DNA of 64,000 bases from Rhodobacteraceae bacterium EL53. Lineage in GTDB: Bacteria; Pseudomonadota; Alphaproteobacteria; Rhodobacterales; Rhodobacteraceae. The DNA lies in the NCBI GenBank assembly GCA_900313015.1, contig OMPR01000017.1, positions 1-64,000 on the forward strand, in the 5' to 3' direction. The position numbers and the translations under genes were made by a program. Within the stretch, counting starts at the first letter, position 1. Each line of letters begins with the position of its first letter. The notes beneath the pieces were generated by a model that made no database searches, was not told the DNA's origin, and was given only the letters and a program-made list of their open reading frames with translations. Shown piece after piece: positions 25,635-34,114 of the stretch.

Positions 25635-25978
25635 CTACATATCAAGAATTTGGCGAACTTGGCCAATTGGTGCGACCAAATCCTGAATCCAGAAAGAGGT
25701 CCCACTGGTATAGTTGCTATTGCGCAGGCGCTGTCCTTCGACCCCCAGCCGATATTCCGATTCCGGGTTTACTCCCAAAGTGAAAAAGCCACGCGGAAAA
25801 TCATTCTGGAGAAGATCTGATATTGACCCAATCGCAGCGGGGTTTCAAAGACATAGATGGATTGTGTCATCGTGCGCTGCCGATGAGTGCTAGTGAGGTC
25901 CGTTAGATATAGCATCGTCCCCAGATCGAGATGTCGTTCTCGTGTTAAATCAAGCCAGCCAGATGGGTACGTATTCAT
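25635..25978 (-). pseudogene. HlyC-like toxin-activating lysine acyltransferase, frameshifted remnant
   Basis: Two leftward frames join. The first (25978-25769) gives LGTMLYLTDLTSTHRQRT and PLRLGQYQIF, followed by VAFSLW. After a shift near 25770 the second gives ESEYRLGVEGQRLRNSNYTS and SFWIQDLVAPIGQVR, ending at a TAG (25635). This order and the pattern SxxHR, PxxLGQ, (V)AF/YxxW, W/YTSG...W..DLVAPFG matches the HlyC family, which acylates lysines of RTX toxins before secretion. The C-terminal part is missing. No intact RTX toxin lies nearby, so this is a relic; its link to the adhesin 6 kb away is unclear because adhesins of that type are not known to be acylated. Confidence 0.6.
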
Positions 25979-26651
25979 GGGTGAACAAGTCCTCGATGGT
26001 GCGCCTTGTTTTCTCTTACTGAGACAAAATACCGGCGTGACCTCTCAGTGGTTATAACGGCGTCGCCTGCGTCGTGGACGTTCACCAATATATCCGCATG
26101 CATTTTGTGGAGAAGCGTTGCAAAGTCCCGCATGGCTGCCATCAAACGCGAACTACCTATGATTTGATTAACCAAATAGTCAGGTTTCAGCGAATGACCG
26201 CAAACCCAGCCACGGCCAATGGAAGATTGGTTGCGACGTAGTCAGTTATCACTGCATGTTTATACATTACATGTGCAAGCAAAGGCATATCATCCGCTCG
26301 CATGGGAAACTCAATGACGGAAATGATCCGGACAGAGATTATGCATTACTGGTCATCGGACACGTATCGCCTGTGTGGTATTGCCGAGTAAATAGAACCA
26401 TGATCCCCGGAATCTATTTCGGAAAGCCAATTCTCGAAAGGGCTTGATTTGGCTTAATGGCTACTAGGATCAGGACACATTGATTTAAGGGCCGTTGCAT
26501 GGTTCAAGGTTCCGAAAATGCCGCGATGACATGTTTTATCCTATTGGTTGGAGCGACGCACCGGAGGCGTGTCTTGCATCATATGCTTGAAGGTCCAAAT
26601 CAAAGCGCATCGAATAGCGACTAGCATGGGCGTTAAAAAGAGGGGCGGGCT
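25979..26651. other. Gene-poor decayed region
   Basis: Only short frames without recognised products. A leftward frame at 25975-26175 (RDFATLLHKMHADILVNVHD) is protein-like but unassigned. The right part probably holds debris of the IS5-type element that follows. Confidence 0.4.
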
Positions 26652-26966
26652 TTGTTCGGCTACCAGCCGTACTTTGACAGATTGCTCGCAGACCGCTGCT
26701 ATGATGCCAGGTTGTTTCCGGGAAGCCTTGCAAGACAAGGGGAAGCGCACCTGAATACCCAGAGGAAGACGGTGCGAAACGCGAGTGAAGTATGTCAAGC
26801 GCTGCTAAAACGACGTAACCGCATCGAGATGGTAATTGGCCGTCTCAAAAATTGTCGGCGTATACGGACCATAAATGACCGATGCTCAGAAGGTCTTCCT
26901 CTCAGCTATCGCTCTCATCGCAATCGTCATCTACTGGTTTTGAAACTCGATGGGTTCAATCCCTAA
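26652..26966 (+). pseudogene. IS5-family transposase, C-terminal remnant
   Basis: The frame gives LLADRCYDARLF, RKTVRNASEV, RRNRIEMVIGRLKNCRRI and NDRC, the C-terminal part of an IS5-family DDE transposase (family pattern DRGYDA...KRRNRIE..FGRLKDWRR.ATRYDRC). After NDRC the true frame continues one base off (KVFLSAIALIAIVIYWF, stop at 26941-26943), so there is a frameshift near 26885. The sequence GGGTTCAATCCCTAA at 26952-26966 resembles the element's terminal repeat. The N-terminal two thirds are missing. Confidence 0.75.
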
Positions 26967-27025
26967 GGATCTGGGCGGCAAGATCGTACCTTTTGCGATG
27001 ATTCACGGCCCAGATGGTTAATGGC

Positions 27026-28174
27026 TTAAAGGGTGGCGTCACTGCCTAGCACGGTGGTAAACTCATTTGAGAATGTCCCACCGTTCCCGTGTGCTATGGC
27101 AATATTGGCGTCCTTGATTTGACGTTCGCCACCGGCACCTCGCAATTGGGTTGCTGCTTCGATCAAGCAGAACAGGCCATACATGCCGGGGTGTACACAG
27201 CTTAGCCCGCCCCCATTGGTGTTCACGGGCAAAGATCCCCCCGGAGCAATGTGTCCTTCAGCGACAAATGCGCCTGCTTCGCCCTTTTTCACAAAACCCA
27301 TGTCTTCAAGGAACAGAAGGGTGTTGATCGTAAAGGCGTCATAGAGCTCAACAACGTCGACGTCTTTGGTGGTAACCCCAGCCATCTCAAATGCTCGCTT
27401 TGAGCTTTCGGTTGCGCATGTCGTTGTCAATGAGCCCGTTTGGCTGATTTCGCGGTGTGAGATTGCATTGCCGCCGCCTAGGAAATAGGCGGGCTTTTGC
27501 TGGTAATCTTGGGCGCGTTCCGCAGATGTGACAATGATGGCTGCGCCGCCGTCTGACATCAGGCAGCAATCCAATACGGTGAGGGGATCTGCCACTTTGG
27601 GGGAGGCGAGGTACTCTTCCATCGTCAAGTCCGCGCGCATTGTTGCATCCGGATTGAGTTGTGCCCATTTGCGCGCCGAAATTGCGACGTGACCCAAGTG
27701 CTCTTTGGGGACGTTGAATTCGTGCATATAGCGTTGTGCGGTAAAAGCATAACCGGGCACGGGAACCATTGGCTCATATGCCCGTTCCCATTGTGGTGTT
27801 TCGATGATGCCGTTCAAATTTCGCGATGATTTCGCGTTCGAGCCATAGCAGATCAGAACGTTTTTGCAGAGACCGAACTGAATCGCCATGGTGGCTTCGA
27901 GCAGGTAAGACATGAACGACGAACCGCCCACCATGTCAGAGTTTGCCCAAGTGGGTTTAATACCCAGATACTCAGCGATCGAAAGGGTGGGGAAGAAGTG
28001 GTAAAATGTACCGCCGCAGATCCCGTCGATTTCTGACAAGTTCATGCCGGCGTCAGCTAAAGCGTTTTGTGTCGCCTTCGCCAAAAGCTCAAGCGGAGAG
28101 GTATTGGGTGACTTGCCTAGACCGTAATAGCCAGTGCCGACAATTGCGGATTTGCCGCGTAATGGATGTGACAT
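27026..28174 (-). CDS. SCP2-type thiolase-like protein (possible retro-aldolase subunit)
   Basis: A 382-residue member of the sterol-carrier-protein-x/lipid-transfer thiolase branch. The start reads GKSAIVGTGYYGLGKSP. The position that carries the nucleophilic Cys in true thiolases reads VGGSSFMSYLLEA, with no Cys. NTNGGGLSCVHPGMYG and AHGNGG are the C-terminal active-site motifs of the branch. Members without the nucleophile, paired with a DUF35 protein, include Ltp2-type aldolases that cleave a 3-hydroxyacyl-CoA side chain by retro-aldol reaction. Here a DUF35 gene precedes it by 11 bp in the same operon, as in those systems. It is the last gene of the ligase-dehydrogenase-DUF35-thiolase operon. 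The aldolase role is inferred; it could also be a biosynthetic-like condensing protein. Confidence 0.75.
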   Translation of the reverse strand: MSHPLRGKSAIVGTGYYGLGKSPNTSPLELLAKATQNALADAGMNLSEIDGICGGTFYHFFPTLSIAEYLGIKPTWANSDMVGGSSFMSYLLEATMAIQFGLCKNVLICYGSNAKSSRNLNGIIETPQWERAYEPMVPVPGYAFTAQRYMHEFNVPKEHLGHVAISARKWAQLNPDATMRADLTMEEYLASPKVADPLTVLDCCLMSDGGAAIIVTSAERAQDYQQKPAYFLGGGNAISHREISQTGSLTTTCATESSKRAFEMAGVTTKDVDVVELYDAFTINTLLFLEDMGFVKKGEAGAFVAEGHIAPGGSLPVNTNGGGLSCVHPGMYGLFCLIEAATQLRGAGGERQIKDANIAIAHGNGGTFSNEFTTVLGSDATL

Positions 28175-28185
28175 GTAGAGGTTCC

Positions 28186-28596
28186 TTACGCAGGTTTGAA
28201 GAATACAGCAGGTTCACCGGATTTGGCGTTCGGGCCAAAGTCGGGAACTGTGACAACGGCCTGAACCTGCATGCCGATTTGGATGGCGTCATTGTCCACA
28301 TCTAGGATACGGCTGAAAATACGAGGGCCTTCGGCGAGATCGATCAACACGTTATTGTAATCGCCACCGTATTTGGCAGGACGGCGAATGATGGTGCTGG
28401 CGTAAACGGTTCCGGCACCAGAGGCTTCGACCCATTGTAGATCATCTGCGCCTGTCGTTGGGGCAATTGCTCGTGGATAGAAGACATATGCGCCAGTGCT
28501 GGCAGAGCGTTGAATTAAGAATTTCCCATCTGTTAAACCGGCGCGAAACGTCGCGTCGGCCTGTGGGTTTGCTTCGGGGGGGACAAAGTCAGTCAT
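28186..28596 (-). CDS. DUF35 (OB-fold) acyl-CoA-associated protein without zinc cysteines
   Basis: A 136-residue stand-alone DUF35 protein. Family members have an N-terminal rubredoxin-like zinc ribbon with two CxxC pairs and a C-terminal OB-fold. Here the ribbon position reads GKFLIQRSASTGAYVFYPRA and the whole protein has no cysteine, so zinc is not bound in the usual way. The OB part is visible as NNVLIDLAEGPRIFSRI and the domain end as AVFFK. It is the expected partner of the SCP2-type thiolase downstream (11-bp gap); such pairs form heterotetramers in which DUF35 helps shape the CoA site. Confidence 0.8.
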   Translation of the reverse strand: MTDFVPPEANPQADATFRAGLTDGKFLIQRSASTGAYVFYPRAIAPTTGADDLQWVEASGAGTVYASTIIRRPAKYGGDYNNVLIDLAEGPRIFSRILDVDNDAIQIGMQVQAVVTVPDFGPNAKSGEPAVFFKPA

Positions 28597-28613
28597 GACA
28601 TTTTCCTTTCTGA

Positions 28614-30242
28614 TTAAAGGGCGAATATTTCTGCAGCATGAGTTGGTTCTGAGACCTCGACCCGTCGACGTAACAAGCTTGCTTCAGGCAAAAGCCGCGC
28701 GCGCACATGAGAGGCTGCAGCCCGTAAGAGGGCAGGCTCAGGGGCATGATCCGCAACGGTTTCAAGATCGGCCCAAACCCGGCCGAAATAGACCAAACCA
28801 GTCAAACGCATGTAATCTGTAACAGCAGGCCCGATATCGGTGCCGTTCTGCATGGCTGTTGTGGATGCACGCCAATCTTCGATTGCATCGGCCAGTTCCA
28901 TCGAGGTCGGGCCCGTTGAAACCAGTTCTGCAAAGGCATCGGCGGCGGCGCCGTTGTTTGTGCGAATGGCACGACGGGCAAGGCCGGTTGCGAGAACGCC
29001 ATTGGTTCCTTCGTATATTGCCATGATCCGGGCATCGCGCATAATTTGCTCGACCCGGTATTCTTTACAAAAGCCATAGCCGCCGTGGATTTGTACGGCT
29101 TGGCTGGAGGCGATGTTGACTGCATCTGTCGCAAAGGCTTTGCAGGTTGGGGTAAGGATGTCCAAAAGCCCTTGATCGACCCCTAGGTCCATATCGACGA
29201 ATGTCCGATAAACCATGGCCCGGCACCCCATGGTGTGGGCATAGATATCGAGAAGCATCCGCTGAACGTCACCATGTTGCGTGATCATGGCGGTTTCGCC
29301 GGCTGTTGTGCCTTGGCGTCGTGCCGAGGCGTGACTGCGCGACCGCTGAAAGGCTGCATCCATTTGTCCAACAGCTTGCAGTGAGACATCCAGCCGTTCA
29401 GCGTTCATCATCGTGAACATCGCGGCCAAACCTTGACCAATAGTGCCCAATAGTTCTGCCCGCGCACCGTCAAAGGCCATCTGGCAGGTGGGGGAGCCAT
29501 GCATCCCCATCTTTTCTTCGATCCGTACCGTTTGAACGGTGTTGCGTGTGCCATCAGGTAAGGTCGCGGGGCAGGCAAAAAGGCTTAGCCCGCGCACGCC
29601 TGCAGGGGCGTCTGGGGTTCGTGCAAGCACCAGATGCAGCATATTGTCGGTGTAATCATGATCCCCACCTGAAATGAAAATCTTGGTGCCGCTCAGGGCA
29701 TATCCATCTTCGTCACGGGTCGCGATTGTCTTGATTAGGCCAAGATCCGATCCTGCATCAGGCTCTGTCAGGCACATCGATGCCATCCATTCCCCCGAGA
29801 TCAACTGCGGCAGGTACCTTGCCTTTTGGTCATCACTGCCACATGCGGTTAGGGTTCGGATACAGCCCTGTGCAAGGCTAAGCACCATTTCGTATGAGAT
29901 GCAGGCACCTGCCAACATGTCAGCCAAAACTGCGCCAAAGATATGGGGCAATTCTTGCCCCCCAAAGTCTTCGGGGGCGGTAAGGCCGGTCCAACCCGCC
30001 TGCCGGTAGCGATCATAAGCGGCGACCATTTCTGGGGGCATTTTGACCCGGCCGTCTTCCAGTTTTGCACCAACCTCATCCCCAATCAGATCAAGGGGCG
30101 AGATTTCGGCGTTGATGAACTTACCCAAGGCGGGGATCAAATCATCAGCCAACTCGTCGCTCCAATCGGGCAGGCGATCCGGTCGGCCGATGTGTTTCAG
30201 AACAAAGGCGATTTCTGCTTCTGAGGCGGTATAGTCGATCAT
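28614..30242 (-). CDS. Acyl-CoA dehydrogenase (DmdC-like long form)
   Basis: A 542-residue FAD enzyme that would introduce an alpha,beta double bond into an acyl-CoA. Motifs seen: CLTEPDAGSDLGLIKT (flavin and substrate binding), KIFISGGDHDYTDN, QIHGGYGFCKEYRVEQ and MAIYEGTNG, whose Glu is the usual catalytic base. The long C-terminal domain and these motifs resemble DmdC (3-methylmercaptopropionyl-CoA dehydrogenase) and related ~590-residue enzymes; it is somewhat short for that group. Its start overlaps the stop of the upstream ligase by 4 bp (ATGA), so activation and dehydrogenation are coupled. Natural substrate unknown; a phenylpropanoid-like or pyridyl-alkanoyl CoA is possible. Confidence 0.88.
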   Translation of the reverse strand: MIDYTASEAEIAFVLKHIGRPDRLPDWSDELADDLIPALGKFINAEISPLDLIGDEVGAKLEDGRVKMPPEMVAAYDRYRQAGWTGLTAPEDFGGQELPHIFGAVLADMLAGACISYEMVLSLAQGCIRTLTACGSDDQKARYLPQLISGEWMASMCLTEPDAGSDLGLIKTIATRDEDGYALSGTKIFISGGDHDYTDNMLHLVLARTPDAPAGVRGLSLFACPATLPDGTRNTVQTVRIEEKMGMHGSPTCQMAFDGARAELLGTIGQGLAAMFTMMNAERLDVSLQAVGQMDAAFQRSRSHASARRQGTTAGETAMITQHGDVQRMLLDIYAHTMGCRAMVYRTFVDMDLGVDQGLLDILTPTCKAFATDAVNIASSQAVQIHGGYGFCKEYRVEQIMRDARIMAIYEGTNGVLATGLARRAIRTNNGAAADAFAELVSTGPTSMELADAIEDWRASTTAMQNGTDIGPAVTDYMRLTGLVYFGRVWADLETVADHAPEPALLRAAASHVRARLLPEASLLRRRVEVSEPTHAAEIFAL

Positions 30243-32083
30243 GTGTGAACCTCCCCAGGAAGGATTACTGCAGCGGAGCCTTTATAGAGGTCAGCAATAC
30301 TGTCTGCCCGAAGCTCCAAGGCAAGCCGTTGATTGATATACCCTTTGTCGGTGATCTCATTTTTCTCAACTGAGGGGGTATCGCCTTGGATCAGGACGCG
30401 TTTTACACGCGTGGCGCTGCCCGTTTGGGATTTGTTGTAAGCTGCCAACCGTTCTGCAACATAGGCACGCACGGCCGGGTCAGCGGCATAGCCTGCAAGC
30501 GTATCAACGCGACCTGCACGAGTTTTGCATTCATCCGTGTTTAGGAACAAAAGTGCTCCGATTTCGCTCTTGTCATGGCCGGTGATCACCGCGTCTGACA
30601 CCAACGGTTTCAGTGCCTCCAGCAATGCCAAACGCAGATTGCCCACGGCGACCCAGGTTCCTGTCATAAGTTTGAAGTTTTCGGACGTGCGCCCGTCAAA
30701 AACAATGCCTTCAGAGGGGTCTTCGGGGTTCTGGAGACGTCCGGCATCCCCAATCAAGTAATATCCCTCGTCGTCAAAGGCCTCGCTCGTTTTTGCAGGG
30801 TTGTTAAGGTAGCCGGGGGTCACGTGTGGTCCGCGCACACGCATTTCCAATTTGCCACCGTTGGGAAAAAATTTGATTTCATTTCCGGGAGTCGGCAAAC
30901 CCACTACATCCGCGCTGGCAATGGGAAAGTGGACGCAGGTGATCATCATCGCCTCGGTCGCGCCCCAAGCAGAGACAAACGGGATTTTATCGCCACGTTC
31001 GTTTACGCCCAATTCTTCGAGCCCCTCCCACAGGTGATCTGGCAAACCAGCGCCTGAGAAAAAGATCAACTGAAGCCGGGCAAAGAAGGCACGGCGCAGT
31101 TCAGGGTCATCCCGCAGGATGGGAAGCATCATGTCAAAGCCACGCGGGACATTAAAAAAAAGAGTGGGCGAGATTTCGCGAATATTGCGCAGAGTTTTTT
31201 CAATCTCACCGGGCACGGGTTTGCCGTCATCAATATAAAACGAGCCGCCGTTCCACAGGATTTGATTGAAGTTGAAGTTGCCGCCAAAGGTGTGGTTCCA
31301 CGGCAGCCAGTCGACGATCACAGGTGGGTCTGTTTTCAGGAACGGCCAGATCTGAACCAACGCTTGCTGGTTGGCCAGCATCATCCGTTGTGTCACAATC
31401 ACGCCTTTGGGTAGGCCTGTTGAGCCTGAGGTAAAAAGGATTTTGCCAACGGTGTCATGACCCACAGCTTGGCGCGCTTGGCTGACTGCTTCGGACGGCT
31501 TGGTTTGCAAGGCGGTGTCATAGCTCAACGCGCCGTTGTCGGAGAACAATGTAATGTTTTCACCTGCCAAATATGTAAATGCCTGGTCAAACGCGAGGGC
31601 ATCATCGGCATAGGCCATGCCGGGTTTGGTCGTTTCGACGATGTGGCGCAGTTTGGTAAGTTCGCCGTCGTAGAGAGAATAGGGGACCGAAACGGGAACC
31701 ACGGGAATGCCAACGTGCATTGCTGCCAGCATCAGGACGCCGTGGCGGACGGAGTTACCAGACAGGATCAGCAGCGGACGGTCCGGACATAGCCCCTGAA
31801 GAAGTAAGAAGGCGGCAAGGGACTGCACCTGTTCGTACGTTTCAGAAAATGTGACGCCTTGCCACTGATCATCAGGTCCGCGTTGCATCAGAAAGGGTCG
31901 ATCTGGCGCGGCTTCCGCCCAGTGGTCCAGCAGGTCCGATAGGCAGTCGTGTGGCAGGTCCAAGGGCAGGGGGCTTTCCAAGGTGAACGCTCCGTCGTCC
32001 AAATCATGACGCCTAACTTTGGCGGGGGCAAATTTGGCGGCGGGCTCTATCCCTGTTTTGGTCTGGTGAACATCTTTGTTCAT
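30239..32083 (-). CDS. Feruloyl-CoA-synthetase-like acid:CoA ligase
   Basis: A 614-residue AMP-forming ligase of the feruloyl-CoA synthetase subfamily. The start at 32083 is chosen because GGGAG lies 8 bp upstream; the frame opens 12 codons earlier at 32119. Motifs: P-loop ILFTSGSTGLPKGVI, DWLPWNHTFGGNFNFN (typical of this subfamily), SAWGATEAMM and YYLIGDAGRL. The hinge region reads DGRTSENFKLMTGTWV and the C-terminal Lys is in SVEKNEITDKGYINQR. The family activates hydroxycinnamic acids and similar aryl-alkanoic acids. It heads an operon with the acyl-CoA dehydrogenase, DUF35 and thiolase-like genes, and is divergent from the SDR/hydratase pair across a promoter region with putative operators. 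Confidence 0.88.
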   Translation of the reverse strand: MNKDVHQTKTGIEPAAKFAPAKVRRHDLDDGAFTLESPLPLDLPHDCLSDLLDHWAEAAPDRPFLMQRGPDDQWQGVTFSETYEQVQSLAAFLLLQGLCPDRPLLILSGNSVRHGVLMLAAMHVGIPVVPVSVPYSLYDGELTKLRHIVETTKPGMAYADDALAFDQAFTYLAGENITLFSDNGALSYDTALQTKPSEAVSQARQAVGHDTVGKILFTSGSTGLPKGVIVTQRMMLANQQALVQIWPFLKTDPPVIVDWLPWNHTFGGNFNFNQILWNGGSFYIDDGKPVPGEIEKTLRNIREISPTLFFNVPRGFDMMLPILRDDPELRRAFFARLQLIFFSGAGLPDHLWEGLEELGVNERGDKIPFVSAWGATEAMMITCVHFPIASADVVGLPTPGNEIKFFPNGGKLEMRVRGPHVTPGYLNNPAKTSEAFDDEGYYLIGDAGRLQNPEDPSEGIVFDGRTSENFKLMTGTWVAVGNLRLALLEALKPLVSDAVITGHDKSEIGALLFLNTDECKTRAGRVDTLAGYAADPAVRAYVAERLAAYNKSQTGSATRVKRVLIQGDTPSVEKNEITDKGYINQRLALELRADSIADLYKGSAAVILPGEVHT

Positions 32084-32158
32084 CGTTTTCTCCCTGGCGT
32101 CGTTCTTCGGAATCATCATTCGCGAACCGGTTTTGGTAGAAATAGACTACCCAAGAGA

Positions 32159-32196
32159 TTGTTAGTGTGCAAATGTATTATCGAACGTTCACTTAA
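32159..32196. promoter_or_regulatory. Putative MarR-type and TetR-type operators in the divergent promoter
   Basis: Within the 200-bp gap between the ligase (leftward) and SDR (rightward) genes, TTGTTAGTGTGCAAATG (32159-32175; reverse CATTTGCACACTAACAA) matches the site upstream of marR (CATTTGCAGTATAACAA). Directly beside it, TTATCGAACGTTCACTTAA (32178-32196) resembles the TTAGTGAACGTTCATTAA palindrome upstream of the monooxygenase operon. Regulator assignment is inference from recurrence. Confidence 0.5.
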
Positions 32197-32289
32197 TTTA
32201 CTGCTTGAGTAGGTTGCCGAAGCGTTTGGGGCAAGAGGAGAGGAACTTTCCGCTGCGTAGCGACGGGTTTGGCAACAAGGAGAAACAAA

Positions 32290-33051
32290 ATGAAGATCGA
32301 GAATGCATCAGCAATTGTAACCGGCGGGGCTTCGGGCTTGGGGTTTGCGACTGCACAAATATTGGCGTCGGGTGGGGCTAAAGTGGCTTTGTTTGATCTG
32401 CCTGGTGCGCAATTGGATGCTGCAGCCAAAGATCTAGGTGCCGTAGCTGCGCCTTGTGATGTGACCTGCCCAGAAGCCGTCGCTGAGGCGTTGAACACGG
32501 CAATCGAAGCAAATGGATTACCACGCATTGTCGTGAATTGTGCGGGTGTCACACATGGGGAACGGATCGTTGGTCGCACCGGGGCTGCGTCGCTCGAGGG
32601 GTTTTCACGGACGGTTCAGGTGAATCTGATTGGAACATTCAACGTTCTGCGATTGGCCGCTGAAAAAATGTCCCAAGCCGAACCCCAAAACGATAATGAG
32701 CGCGGCGTGATCATCAACACCTCATCCGCGGCCGCATTCGAAGGCCAGATTGGGCAGGCGGCTTATGCAGCGTCCAAAGGGGGGGTGGCCAGTCTGACCC
32801 TACCGGCGGCACGGGAATTAGCGCGATCTGGCATTCGGGTCCTGGCCATTGCACCGGGGATTTTTTCGACTCCGATGATGGAAACCCTCCCCCAAGAGAT
32901 CCAGGATAGTCTGGGTGCTAAGGTTCCTTTTCCATCGCGTCTTGGCAAACCCGGCGAATTCGCCCAGCTTGCAGGACATATGATCGAGAACACGATGCTA
33001 AATGGTGAATGCGTGCGTTTGGACGGCGCCATCCGGCTTGAGCCCAAGTAA
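32290..33051 (+). CDS. Short-chain dehydrogenase (3-hydroxyacyl-CoA dehydrogenase type II-like)
   Basis: A 253-residue NAD-dependent SDR. The ATG at 32290 follows AAGGAG by 8 bp. The cofactor loop is TGGASGLG (TGxxxGxG), the structural motif NCAG, and the catalytic set Ser in [11 protein letters not shown] with YAASK (YxxxK). The pattern [21 protein letters not shown] is that of type II 3-hydroxyacyl-CoA dehydrogenases (HSD17B10-like), which oxidise 3-hydroxyacyl-CoA thioesters. It shares an operon with the enoyl-CoA hydratase 11 bp downstream and is divergent from the ligase operon, so it probably acts in the same acyl-CoA side-chain pathway. Confidence 0.85.
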   Translation: MKIENASAIVTGGASGLGFATAQILASGGAKVALFDLPGAQLDAAAKDLGAVAAPCDVTCPEAVAEALNTAIEANGLPRIVVNCAGVTHGERIVGRTGAASLEGFSRTVQVNLIGTFNVLRLAAEKMSQAEPQNDNERGVIINTSSAAAFEGQIGQAAYAASKGGVASLTLPAARELARSGIRVLAIAPGIFSTPMMETLPQEIQDSLGAKVPFPSRLGKPGEFAQLAGHMIENTMLNGECVRLDGAIRLEPK

Positions 33052-33062
33052 GGAAGATTGCG

Positions 33063-33833
33063 ATGGAATATACCAACATAACGAGCGAAACAGACGGCAA
33101 TGTCGGTATTCTGACATTGAACCGTCCTGCCAAGTTCAATGCCATCAACCATGGGCTGCTTTACGAGATTGAGCACTACTTTGACAATCTGCCCGACGCG
33201 ATTGGTGCGGTTGTTATGCGCAGCTCTGGCGAACATTTCTGTGCCGGGCTTGATTTGCTGGAGCATTCCATGCGGGATGCAGCTGGGGCTATGCATGAAT
33301 GCCGTCTTTGGCATCGGATTTTCGACAAAATCGAATATGGTCGTGTTCCTGTCGTGGCTGCAATGAATGGCGGTGTCTTGGGCGGCGGGATGGAGTTGGC
33401 GATGACGGCTCATATCCGGGTAAGTCAGCAAGATACGTTTTATGAGCTTCCTGAAGGGCGTCGCGCCATTTTTGTTGGTGGCGGGGCCACGGTTCGGGTT
33501 GGCCGGATCATCGGTGCCGGACGTATGATGGAAATGATGCTGACCGGACGCCGCTATAAAGCTGACGATGGATTAAGCCTTGGTCTGGCGCACTACGTAG
33601 AGCCAAATGGAACTGTTTTTGAAAAGGCGATGGAGCTTGCGCGGCGTGTGACCGAGAATGCGCCGCTTTCAAACTATATGATGATGCAGGCGATCACCCG
33701 GATCAACGACATGTCGGCCAGTGATGGGCTATTCACCGAAAGCCTGGCTGCAGCAATTGCGCAGTCATCCCCGGAAGCACGCGCGGGAATGGAGGCCTTT
33801 TTGGCTAAGACGGGCAAGCGGGATAACCAATAA
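33063..33833 (+). CDS. Enoyl-CoA hydratase/isomerase (crotonase) family protein
   Basis: A 256-residue crotonase-fold protein preceded by AAGGAAG. The oxyanion-hole motifs are HFCAGLDLLEH and MNGGVLGGGMELAM; the catalytic loop has YELPEGRRAIFVGGG. It may hydrate the enoyl-CoA made by the acyl-CoA dehydrogenase across the divergent promoter, giving the 3-hydroxyacyl-CoA that the SDR could oxidise or the thiolase-like/DUF35 pair could cleave. Crotonases also include feruloyl-CoA hydratase-lyases, which would fit the feruloyl-type ligase, so either reaction is open. A strong terminator follows. Confidence 0.85.
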   Translation: MEYTNITSETDGNVGILTLNRPAKFNAINHGLLYEIEHYFDNLPDAIGAVVMRSSGEHFCAGLDLLEHSMRDAAGAMHECRLWHRIFDKIEYGRVPVVAAMNGGVLGGGMELAMTAHIRVSQQDTFYELPEGRRAIFVGGGATVRVGRIIGAGRMMEMMLTGRRYKADDGLSLGLAHYVEPNGTVFEKAMELARRVTENAPLSNYMMMQAITRINDMSASDGLFTESLAAAIAQSSPEARAGMEAFLAKTGKRDNQ

Positions 33834-33852
33834 CCCAAGCCGCAACACATCT

Positions 33853-33888
33853 AAGGGGTCGGTGCAGATATCTGCGCCGGCCCCTTTT
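33853..33888 (+). terminator. Intrinsic terminator after the SDR-hydratase operon
   Basis: A long hairpin: GGGGTCGGTGCAGAT pairs with ATCTGCGCCGGCCCC (two G-T wobbles), followed by TTTT. It lies 20 bp after the hydratase stop. Confidence 0.85.
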
Positions 33889-33952
33889 GCATTCCGCGTC
33901 TGGAGAGGCGGGGGGGGGCAGTTGATCATTTGAGTGTAGAGGGAGTGAGAGC

Positions 33953-34108
33953 GGGGAAAGCGTTTTGGAGGATCAGCTTTCCCCTGACACGATCCGAAAA
34001 AGTGAGGGAGTTTCGGATCGGTATGTCATGCTTTGGCAGGCCGGGGTCTGAAAGTGAGAGCGAGGAGATCAGACCCCGGTGCCATCTCTGGGGCGGGTGG
34101 GCCGCCCC
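33953..34108. repeat. Tandem array of four stem-loops between convergent operons
   Basis: Four perfect inverted repeats follow each other. The arms are GGGGAAAGC/GCTTTCCCC (33953-33984), CGATCCGAAA/TTTCGGATCG (33990-34020), CCGGGGTCTGA/TCAGACCCCGG (34041-34079) and GGGGCGG/CCGCCCC (34090-34108). The loops of the second and third contain AAGTGAG. The last lies 6 bp past the fpr stop and can serve as its terminator. The others are unexplained. Confidence 0.75.
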
Positions 34109-34114
34109 GGAAAT

